Under the pieces are notes generated by a model. It had not been told where the DNA came from. It did not search any database and worked only from the letters and a program-made list of their open reading frames with translations. From Phytophthora sp. 'mugwort' (taxonomy: Eukaryota; Oomycota; Peronosporomycetes; Peronosporales; Peronosporaceae), in contig JAUCEF010000007.1 in assembly GCA_033558025.1 (NCBI GenBank), positions 868,001 to 932,000 on the forward strand: a stretch of DNA of 64,000 bases. Reading direction: 5' to 3'. Position 1 is the stretch's first letter. Each line of letters opens with the position of its first letter. This document shows positions 55,225 to 64,000 of this stretch, one piece after another. Both the position numbers and the translations under genes were made by a program.

Positions 55225-57518
55225 CTAGCCGTCAACGCCCACTTTTGAGGTAGTCGTGGGCTTTGAGGTACCCCAAGGTATTGCGGGAACAGCAAAAGCG
55301 TTGATAACCGAGGCCATATTGGTATTTTTGACTGGTGGCGGCGTTCCTGGCTTGCTGTCAAGATCCCTAGCAGACTTGATCACCTCAACGGCTTCTTCCT
55401 GATCTGTTTCAGAGTCTGGCGCGGGGGTGCGACCAGCATACTTTTTTGGAGAAGTTGGGCTACTAGTAGCATGCGCATTCGCCGCCGCAGAGTTGAATTT
55501 GGCCATGGCTTTTGATACAGCGGCAGCAGAGCCGAAAGAAGCTAAAGCCTGGGTGCTAGCGTTGAATCCTGAAGACGTGGCAGCGAGATTGTTGCGGTCC
55601 CAATACCATCCAAGGACGCGACTCACGGTCCACTCTGGGACTTCATCATCATCGAGTTCGTCCCAGGCTTTACAGAACGAGCTCCTGGTAATTGACTTGT
55701 CGCTCTCTAGCTGTAACGCCACGTCAATGAGAGCGTCAACGTGGTCCTCCTTCATAGCCATGAGGAAGAGCGCGTCGGTGAAACTCAGTTCCCGCGAGAA
55801 TTGATCTCGCTCTTCGGCACGATCTGTTTCCTGCTCGGAGAGACGTTCCCATGTGGACATAACGATGGCCATGAAGACGTTGAGCATGAGGATGCAAAAG
55901 ACGACATTACCGGTGTAAATGAAGATGGCGCTGAAGATCCCGCCCTGGTCGTAAATCGGACCTGGATCGTAGAGTCCGAAGTTGAGCTCGAAGACACGAA
56001 AGAGTGCCCGCGGGAATGTCGCCCACTCGGTAAAGTTCAAGCCATACAGCATGTGTCCAGCAAATGAGTAACCCACAATGACCGAGAAGTAGATTGGAAT
56101 GAACGACATCACTTCGGGCATTGCTCCGTAGACACTACGCATGAGACGTCGACCTCCTTTAGTCACTTGGAAATACTTCAGTGCGCGAGCCGTCAGGAGC
56201 AAAATGTTGAGGAGGTTGAGACCAAGCAGAATCCGATCCCAAATCAACAGCGGCAGCGGGTTGATATATTCGTCGAAGGTCTCGAGCTCGAGCATTTTCT
56301 GGCGTGTTCCTGCTTGTTGGCTACAGTATCGCCAAATAATGATGGCCATGTTCACGACGATGTTGGCCCAGTCCCCGATATTATTCAACAAGCCGTATCG
56401 AGCTACGTACTGCAAGTAAAAGGTCAGTCTTTACAGATGATATGAGACGCTACCAAGACTTACAATTTTGTAGTTGCCTCCAGAAAGAACGCAGACATCC
56501 CAAAGCTCGAGCACAGCGAAGTAAATGACGTGGCCAACGAAAATCGCTTCTAAAATGGCGCGAGCGATGTTTTTCTTCACGTAAAAGTCGTACGGCTCGA
56601 GGTTCAGCACGAGGACGTCGGAAGATGGAGTGACTCCGCCTGCGAGGTTAAACTCTATCGTCAAGTGGACGATCGAGAGTACACGAAGTGTGGGATTGTA
56701 CAGGGCCATAACTATCATCACCTCCTTGGTTTGACGATCGACCCAGCCGTATTGCCGCATCAACTGCGCTTTCGCTAGTTCGTTGGCACCATTTGTGGTG
56801 CTGCGCAGGAAAAAAGTCTGGAATCCGCTGACGTCGGACTCGTTGTCGGTCGAAAACGAAAACATCTCAAGCGCCTGGAGTTCCGTGGTGGTTCCGTTAG
56901 TGATGCCGAAATCTTCGATTGACTCTTGCTTGGTGGAGTAACATGTCTTGTTGTGGAGTAATGGCGTGTCACTATAACAACTGCTGCCTTTATTTGCTGG
57001 GTCGCTGAAGTTAAGCGCGGCGTAGCGGGTTTGCCACATATGAAATCCCCCAAGGATAACAGTGTGCGACGCTAATGTGTAGGCTTCGATCTCGTCACTT
57101 CCTGAATACATAATGGTGAGAAACGAGTTGAGGAACCAGTCCCAGAAGTCGTTAGCGCTGGCAAGGCCACTGAAGACAGCAGTCGATGATCCTTGTGGGG
57201 TCTTCAGCAGCTCCGTCTCCACAATATTTTGCACCACAGATCCTGATCAAAGGTAAAATATCGGGTTAGATAAGAGCTGCGGATCTGATGTAACACATTA
57301 ACTTGCAACGTACGGCCGGAGATGTTGCGGTCCATGAGGAGAGCCGTCAAGTAGATGGACACAAACGTGATAAACGCCAGAAGTTTTCGCGATAACAGTC
57401 GGAATTTGCGCTTCTCCTTGAGGTCTCGCAGCAAAAACGTCTGAGGGATACCTATCGGTCGAGGCTTCGGTGGAGCGATGGCCGATGACGACCGCACAAA
57501 GCTTGGCAGCGCCTTCAT
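55225..57518 (-). CDS. Polycystin-2/TRPP-type cation channel
   Basis: Three exons give 722 residues: 57314-57518, 56464-57242 and 55225-56409. Introns are 71 nt (GTACGT...GATCAG) and 54 nt (GTAAGT...TTGCAG). Exon 1 ends in the first membrane segment (LLAFITFVSIYLTALL). Exon 2 encodes the large extracellular polycystin domain with HMWQTRYA, FSDPANKG and LTIEFNL. Exon 3 has the remaining membrane helices, the pore loop (LNFTEWATFPRALFRVFELN) and the last helix (NVVFCILMLNVFMAIVM), then a cytoplasmic tail with acidic and Ser/Pro-rich parts. TRPP channels conduct Ca2+ and other cations; in motile eukaryotes they often act in cilia or flagella, which would fit zoospores, but that is inference. ATG 57518 was chosen; the frame upstream contains only a GTG. 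Confidence 0.9.
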
Positions 57519-57920
57519 GGCATCCACTTGCTTTGCCCGCGACTGTCACTACAGTAAGTCGGAAAAACATACATGCGGCTTGAACCTATTTTGGAAACAG
57601 TCGCAGATGGAAGAATACTCAAATAGTTTCAACGAAACAAAAACTAAACTCGAGGTGACGTTTGAAGTATCCCAGAAATCCCCGAGCAATCATGAGCGAT
57701 CGCACTAGCCACAATTCTAGTCGCTCGCGCCAGCCTGAGACGACAAACGGTACTAAGTACTGGTCAGGTTAAAGGCTAATGATGGGTCAGCCATATACTA
57801 ACATCGGTGTGCGTGCGTGACAGTTCACGTGGTGGTATCTCGATACGCTTTGGCCTTACAGACGAAGAACGAAAAGTTGCGTTCCAGCGCTGCAAACACA
57901 AGGATAAAGACCCACTCTAG

Positions 57921-59052
57921 GGATTGCGACTATACACTTCGTCACACGATGATATTTGCACGCCGTCGAGATCTGCGAGCAGTCAAAGTCAGGGTCCACC
58001 ACCAGTTCCTGTGAAGCTCAAGTCTTTAATTGGAGCTATCAATATCGATAAAGACCCAGGTGTCCCTGTACGATCTGTGAAGGTAAAAGTTTCTCACGGT
58101 CTTTCTCCAGCACCAAGACCACCGTTTCCTACTCGAATCTTGTTACCGAGCATGAACCAAGAAACTAAACGCTCTAAGCCAGCGGATATGAAGAGTACAA
58201 GCATCAGGCACGGTGATGAAGTGGAACCTAAGGCACAAGCAAATACATCATCGGAGTTGAGCGAGACCGACGAGTTGGAGCTGCTGCAAAGCTTATATTT
58301 CCAGTTTTGCTTTGCCGAGGCCAAAGAGGAAGACACTTTTCTACGACAGGAGCAAAGCGCACAGGTTTGTTCAGTTGATGCAACTACTGTATATGACGAG
58401 ACGGTTCTGACGAAAAAAATACAGTCGCAAATGCTCGCAGCGTGGGAAGTTTTACACTCAAAGCTGCATCAACTGCACGAGACATCGCTGCGTCTTGATC
58501 ACCAGCGGCATGCAGACCTGATTCAGTCCCACATCGAAAACTTGGTAAGTACAGTAGATTTTCTACACCGAGAGATTGGGATGTTTCACTCATCGCTTAA
58601 CGTGCACCAACCTGCACATACCAGTCGGAACCAAGCGCAATGCCAGCAGAGCAGCTACCAAAAGTTCTCGGCAGCGTCTCCCAGTTGTACACGTCCATCG
58701 AAACCGCACTTGACCGTTTGACTTGCTCAGGGATAAGCTGCACCGATATTTTTCAATTGAAACAGCAAATGGAAGCTCTTACCGTGGAACTCGACAATCT
58801 ACTCGAACAGATAAAGTCGACAAATATTAGCGATGTCGTAAGTCACTTACCGCCGAGATGTAATGTGTACCTGAACTCACAATGACAGGTTTGTATTTGC
58901 AGATATCCAGCACCGTTTCAGTCAGACATGACATGCAACGGCTGTCCGATAGATCGGCAATGGCGCTGCTCCAGATTGCTCATCTTGTCAAGGAGTTGAG
59001 AGTCGAAGACAGGAAACCCCACACAATTGGCAAACATGGTAACTTGAACTGA
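57921..59052 (+). CDS. Coiled-coil protein, possible HAUS8/augmin-8-like (start unresolved)
   Basis: Exons: one ending at 58544 (start unresolved), 58625-58837 and 58903-59052; introns of 80 nt (GTAAGT...TACCAG) and 65 nt (GTAAGT...TTGCAG) keep frame. The N-terminal part is basic and Ser/Pro-rich; then come helices: TDELELLQSLYFQFCFAEAK, AAWEVLHSKLHQLHET, QQMEALTVELDNLLEQI and MALLQIAHLVKEL. The first helix resembles the conserved LLQ.(R/F)F.NA.AE stretch of augmin subunit 8 / QWRF proteins, which bind microtubules and the augmin complex. The match is weak, so the name is tentative. An ATG at 57692 could begin a first exon, but no clean splice joins it. The gene is divergent from the polycystin gene, about 170 bp apart. 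Confidence 0.5.
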
Positions 59053-59122
59053 TTACTTAAGGAAAATCATTTGTCGTTGATCCACATCATTGAGCTCCAC
59101 CTTGATCGTATTCGCACACAGA

Positions 59123-62100
59123 TTAATAGCCTCCTGCCGCTTGGCGTAGCTTGTCAATCCACACGTCCCGCTCTTGGATATTCTGGGCTCGTAGCTTAAA
59201 GACACGACCGCTGTCTGCCGCCGAGGAACGCTTTTTACTGTTCTTCTCAAATAAGCCTCTCTGTAGTTCAAACACGTGAGCTGATTTGCCCGGGGTGATG
59301 TCGAATCCTTCGCCTGCATCTCGAGATGGATCAATCTTGCAGCTGCAACAATATATAGTTAAAAGAGCTAAGCAACTTCTCAAACACGCTATCAGTCGAC
59401 GACATTCTACTCACCCCGTGAGGCAAAGCTCTTTGATGATTTTTCCACGCTCGTAGTCGTCCCTAGTTCTCGCATAGATTAAGTTGGCACCGATGAGAAT
59501 AAAGTACCGTTGCTTCCAATTCTTCCGACCAAGGGGGTTGAGAACGTTTCCACCACCGCCTTGCTTAATCAAATAGCCTTGTAGCTCAGTAACTTCCTTA
59601 TCTTGAGCCGCCTCGATGACTTTTTGTTCGGGCAGTTGGACCTAGAAGTTCATAGCGTGAGGAAGCAATGTTAGACGTTGACAAACTCTCTCATGAAATA
59701 CTCAAAATCAAGTCTTCGAACCGAAACAAACGCAGCCTCTTCCAGCAATTCCTTTTGCTTCGTTGCCATCGTGTGCATCCTTGTCAGATCATTAATGGCC
59801 CCAACGAGCGCTTCCTTCCGCAACTGCATTGCAATTCAAGGAGCCACATAGAACATACTGTCAATTAGACGTCCCATAGCCGACATTAATCTCTCAGTAA
59901 GCACCGACCACTTACCGCCTGGAGTTTTGCCACTTCCACTAGTTGTCTATTGACATCCTCTTGTGCGTCCGTTGCCAGTTTCTGATACATTTTTTGCTTG
60001 GCGTTGAACTGTTCAATTTCCTCCTCTTTTGTCTCAATTGCTTCCTCGACCACGTCGGCATCGTGTTGGCGGATTCTGTCCAGCTTCCCTGAAAACTCTG
60101 CAAGCTGTGGCCGGATGGTGTCGTGCATGAATTGGGCAAGTTCCTCTTTCTGAATTGATCGTAGTAACAAACAAGCGACTAAGTATCGTGGAGGTTACGA
60201 TCATTTCATTCGGAAGTAATGTAGATCTAACCTTCACAGGGCCCTTAGCCTGCTCTGTGTACTCTGCCATCAGTTCAAACACGTACGTCTGATAACAGTG
60301 ATAAAAGCGCTTCGAAATGACCAGCAAGCGGTAATAGTTAGTACTTCAAAGTATCAGAGAGAGCCGTGATAAATCAACAACCTACCTTGAACTCACTTGA
60401 CTGAGATGAGTATCCGTCCTCGTCATCTTGAGGACCCAACATCAAATGGGCGTCGATCTTGTCCGTCATCCTGCTGTGAAGCGTGACGAGCAGCGACTGA
60501 CATAGATCCGAGGAAATGCGGTTGTTTTCCTCCTGAATTGTAGCAAATACTGACTCCACCAAGTCACGGAATAATTTCTGTATGAAAAAAAAAAACAGTT
60601 TAGACACATTATTTGGATGTCCATGCTGTTTGCTATACCTTTAGCAACGTGCTAAGTTTTCCGGATCGAAGTGGCATCGTGCGCAAAGACGCCTTTGCTT
60701 CACGCTTTGCAGCATCGTGCACTTCATGAAGAATGTCATTTTCACATGGTAACTACAAATACAAATTCCACAGTGTTAGGGGTGACACGCAGCATAACCA
60801 TCATGACTGTTTCAGTGGTGTATCAAACCTCAACTAAGTCCTGATGTCCTTGGGAAGCAGCAAGTGCTGGCTTGAAACCCTTAAGGTCTGAAATGTCGAC
60901 AATCTTGCCCAGCCTTTCGGCCATGCGAAGCTTGTAGAATTTGACACCGTTCTCAACAACATTCAGGCAACAATTATGAATCGAGTCCTTCCAAATCCGA
61001 CCCTTGAAGGCCTGTCATTGATGCATCCGAAACGTTTAAATCTCCAGACTCGCAGTCCAATTAATACACATTGTAGTTTACCTTGAACACGTTGTCGCGA
61101 TGAGCCAGCATAGAAACCACAATCGAAGCGACAAGTGGGCCATTTAGAACGACTCCCTTCGAATAGCGATTGTGGATCGAGTCGGTAAAGACTCGTGACA
61201 GTTTCTCCACACGTTTCTCAAACGCTTCCGTTCCTCTTGGTGGGACGGCAAAGCATCCCTGATCCGGAAAAATTGTCTCAAAAAGCTTGCTGAACGCCGC
61301 ACCCGGCGAGTCATCAGGCAACGCGGCCAAGGCATTGCACAAATACGTCTGCTCCACCTCCTGTAGAGTCAGCCCATCATCCTGAACCTGCTCCTTGAGC
61401 TCACCAGTAGTGACGTTCTCTAGCACCCAAAGCAGTTTTGGTGATTGTGGAAAAACTATCATATACAAAACAAAACAAATGAAAACAACAAGTGAGCCAA
61501 AATAACATATAAACTCGTTCTCCTTTGAATTTTCTTTTCCACCGCACCGTAGGCAGGTGCATCGCCCTGTTCATCGTTCGATGCGAGGAATGAAAACTGC
61601 TTCACAGCTTCAGGAGTCAGCTGCCCGTCCACATGATGCACTACCACACTACTCAACCCTGTGAGGATTGAATACAGCAACGTATTCAAATGCTTAATAA
61701 AAATATCATATAGATATGATCTGGTTAGTACTACTTCATTTAAGTAAATATTAATAATGGCAATATCATTACCACACCTGGTCCTCTCCGAAGCCTGGTT
61801 GATCCAGTACAGCTAGGTACTTAGCATTGGGCAAGTTAGCGCGTGTAATGTAAAGCCACGCCCCGCTGCAGCTAGCATAGAATAACATAATCATAAATCG
61901 GTCATATCATATATAAGAATATCATATCATATGTTCCGTACTCCGTATCCTGCTCGTTCTCGAGCCCCAGGAGACTCCGCACTAGCGCCGACGTGCCGCT
62001 TCCCTTGGGTCCGTGGAAGCTCACGGCCAGCACGGGCTCGGCCAACCGCTGCAGGAAGGAGATAGCCTCCTTCTTAATCTGCACGTGGGCCGCGCTGGTC

Positions 62101-62153
62101 TCGTCCGCCGTCACGGCCAGCAGCTGGCCCGAGAAGAGCAGCTCTCCCGCCAT
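59123..62153 (-). CDS. GBP-like large GTPase-fold protein with C-terminal PH domain
   Basis: Twelve exons, all with GT-AG junctions that keep frame: 61942-62153, 61778-61871, 61515-61692, 61082-61455, 60829-61011, 60639-60752, 60386-60577, 60232-60288, 59916-60149, about 59728-59823, 59415-59641, 59123-59342. This gives about 726 residues. The N-terminus resembles guanylate-binding proteins: FHGPKGSGTS at the P-loop, VLDQPGFGED at G3, then LNTLLYSILTGLSS. A helical stalk follows, ending in a coiled coil rich in Glu/Gln (EEAIETKEEEIEQF). The last 140 residues form a PH domain (GYLIKQGGGG, WKQRYFILIG, RDVWIDKLRQAAGG). The P-loop has Thr where GK(S/T) needs Lys, so nucleotide handling may be altered. 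A PH domain at this end is not the usual animal GBP build. Likely membrane-associated. One donor (59728 or 59722) is ambiguous. Confidence 0.85.
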
Positions 62154-62296
62154 ATTCGTCTAACGTTTACAGAAATGATGGACTAAATCACAAATCGGAC
62201 CAATTATACAGTTATGTCTACAATAATATTGCTTATTTTGTGATATAGTCCTCGTATTATCAAGACTGTTCAACAAGATCTAGCCGGAAGTTGAAG
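62154..62296. promoter_or_regulatory. Short divergent promoter region between GBP-PH and RCC1 genes
   Basis: Only 143 bp separate the two start codons. It is AT-rich in the middle with a CCAAT (62196-62200) and TTATTTTGTGATATAG. No clear Inr was seen on either strand. One bidirectional promoter is the simplest reading. Confidence 0.6.
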
Positions 62297-64000
62297 ATGG
62301 AGGCGCTGCTGCTACAGGACGGTGCGTACGTGAGCGATCGGTACGAGGAACTACAGCGTCAACGGCGGCAATTTGATCGCAATGGGCGGACTAAATTAGT
62401 GGGTGAATCTGCGGATATCTCCGCGGTCGGCAGTGCCACCTCGGGCCAACAATTGGAACATTGCCGCATTGTGCAGCGAGCCAAGACGCTGGACGCCAAA
62501 GGACCGACACCACACTTGAAGAAGAAGTTTTTAGTGTTGCTGGAGATTTTAGAGAGGCTGTATGCAGAGAATGGGGCACTTCTATCCATCATTTCACCGT
62601 CAGATGGGGCGTTGAAGCGACGGCTGGAGACAGAGAATGCGCACTCCCCCGCGCTGTTCAAGGAGCTGCCCGTGCCGACGCAAGTGGTGCTGAAGATGTT
62701 CTTCCGGACTTGTCAATCGCTGCGAGACCCGACAAAGCTGGCAGCGAATAGCCGACTGTCGGTACAGATCGCGACCAAACTGCCGAGCATCCTGACGACG
62801 ATGCCCTCGTGTGTCTTGTCGCCAGGTTTAGTGGAGGATGTTCCAATACAGTTGGAAGATGGCGGAGATGTTTCAAGTGTGTTTTATCAACTGTTGCGGC
62901 TGTTCGAGGAGCTGCTGGGATTCAAGAGCGACAGCTCTTGTGAGACAAAGTGTCGTCTATCGCTCAGTGACCGAGCTACTGTGATTGTGGCGTATGTGGC
63001 GCTGAGTTTAAAGTGGGGGAGGTTGGGTTACTTGCTGAAGGGCGTGCGATTGTTACTGGAGAATGCGAACGAGCTTAACGAGACCCAATTTGGGTCTCTT
63101 GGACCTCTCTTTCGTGAGCTTGCAGCTACGTCAGTGGAGCGACCACAGATTGCGTTCGGTGAAGAGGAACAACCTTGGGGTTACCTCATGAGTTTCGGCA
63201 AGGGGGATCATGGCAAGCTAGGGCATGGACAATGTGTGCACGTTAGTTGTCAGGAAGGAAACTGCACCGAGAACAAACTGGTGCCGACTATGATTGCGGC
63301 GACTAGAGACGTTCTGTTCCGCAAGATAGACTCGCTCTCGACACACAGTATCGCGATTACTGCAACAGGCGACGCGATGGCTTGGGGAAATGGGGACAAA
63401 TACCGTCTTGGTCACGGATCCTCGACAAAAGAGTACACACCGCGAACGATTGAGTATTTGAGTCTGAAGGGGCGAGTACGTGATCTTGCCTGTGGTCTTG
63501 GGCATACACTGGCGCTGATGGAGTCAGGAGAGCTCTTTGCTTGGGGGAATGGCTCTAATGGACGCTTGGGGCTCGGGGATACCAATGATCGTTCCAGCCC
63601 TACGAAAGTAGTTCTTCCTACTACACCGCAAGGCAAAGAGACAGAAGGAGGAGCTGAGTCGAGTAGTACAAACACACCTGTACGATTTCGGCACATTTTC
63701 TGTGGCGCATCGCATTCATTAGGTATCTCTTGGGCTGGACGAGCATACGCGTGGGGAAAGAATAATCAGGGTCAATGTGGTCATGGCCACACAGCTGATC
63801 AATGGACCATCCAGGACATCGAGAGTTTTCGTGCCAATGAGGACGAAGAAGGAGAGTGCATCACTTACGCTGCCGGTGGTTGGGAACACACGCTGTTTTG
63901 TACAGCATCTGGCCGTGTATACTCGTGTGGTTGCGGATATAAGGACAGTCGTCGTGCTGGCATTCCGCCGGTTCTAGGTCACGGAGACAGCGATCGTAGA
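62297..64000 (+). CDS. RCC1-repeat protein, 5' part (runs off the window)
   Basis: The frame is open from ATG 62297 to the last base (568 codons) with no intron. The first 290 residues are helical with no recognised domain. Then come RCC1-type blades, each with a GxGxxGxLGxG-like turn: SFGKGDHGKLGHG, AWGNGDKYRLGHG, AWGNGSNGRLGLGD, AWGKNNQGQCGHG, and CGCGYKDSRR before the end. RCC1 blades build a beta-propeller that can be a Ran exchange factor or, more often in large proteins, a scaffold next to HECT or kinase domains. The C-terminus is needed to decide. It is divergent from the GBP-PH gene. Confidence 0.88.
   Translation, partial: MEALLLQDGAYVSDRYEELQRQRRQFDRNGRTKLVGESADISAVGSATSGQQLEHCRIVQRAKTLDAKGPTPHLKKKFLVLLEILERLYAENGALLSIISPSDGALKRRLETENAHSPALFKELPVPTQVVLKMFFRTCQSLRDPTKLAANSRLSVQIATKLPSILTTMPSCVLSPGLVEDVPIQLEDGGDVSSVFYQLLRLFEELLGFKSDSSCETKCRLSLSDRATVIVAYVALSLKWGRLGYLLKGVRLLLENANELNETQFGSLGPLFRELAATSVERPQIAFGEEEQPWGYLMSFGKGDHGKLGHGQCVHVSCQEGNCTENKLVPTMIAATRDVLFRKIDSLSTHSIAITATGDAMAWGNGDKYRLGHGSSTKEYTPRTIEYLSLKGRVRDLACGLGHTLALMESGELFAWGNGSNGRLGLGDTNDRSSPTKVVLPTTPQGKETEGGAESSSTNTPVRFRHIFCGASHSLGISWAGRAYAWGKNNQGQCGHGHTADQWTIQDIESFRANEDEEGECITYAAGGWEHTLFCTASGRVYSCGCGYKDSRRAGIPPVLGHGDSDRR

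Noticed and set aside
57204..57570. Continuation of polycystin exon 1 through the intron
   Set aside because: The frame read through ends in unrelated residues and a stop; the GTACGT...GATCAG splice restores a sensible protein.

Overview
The window looks like nuclear DNA of an oomycete, most likely Phytophthora or a close relative. The evidence is a secreted multi-Kazal inhibitor of the oomycete EPI type preceded by an oomycete initiator-like core promoter, a FYVE-START protein, intron-poor genes with short introns (54-89 nt where both ends are solved), and dense degraded transposons of families common in oomycete genomes. All calls come from reading the sequence; no database search was run, and the species cannot be named.

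Layout. 1-848 is the 3' end of an SPT6 gene. 849-8672 is mostly a decayed Mutator-like element (minus strand) whose transposase frame continues into a Ulp1/SENP-type cysteine protease. A small gene island holds the Kazal inhibitor (8707-9477). 10346-18260 is a transposon block centred on a complete but frameshifted Ty3/Gypsy chromovirus (11265-17864) with two LTRs and a TATAG target-site duplication. A second island has convergent TFIP11/NTR1 (18623-21073, plus) and importin beta-1 (21772-24523, minus).

From 25.1 to 48.2 kb no intact host gene is visible. This stretch is a nested graveyard: a PIF/Harbinger-like transposase followed by a DUF6818/Myb-like second ORF, a DDE_4-type transposase split by a 418-bp MITE-like insert, two more Mutator-like elements, two pogo/CENP-B transposases, a Tc1/mariner-like transposase, a foldback element, a minisatellite, an unnamed oomycete repeat protein resembling DUF7869 proteins, and a 2-oxoglutarate oxygenase pseudogene lying between two fragments of a patatin paralogue.

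From 48.9 kb on the DNA is gene-dense: a patatin-like phospholipase (48973-50298), a PH-domain protein (50637-51338), a FYVE/membrane-hairpin/START protein (53119-54675), a polycystin-2-type cation channel (55225-57518), a coiled-coil protein that may be HAUS8/augmin-8 (about 57921-59052), a twelve-exon GBP-like protein with a C-terminal PH domain and an atypical P-loop (59123-62153), and the start of an RCC1-repeat protein (62297 to the end). The last two share a 143-bp divergent promoter region.

The host genes serve transcription elongation (SPT6), spliceosome disassembly (TFIP11), nuclear import (importin beta), and membrane lipid and ion handling (patatin, PH, FYVE-START, polycystin). They do not form one pathway. 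The clearest organisation is gene islands separated by transposon deserts, the 'two-speed' pattern described for plant-pathogenic oomycetes.
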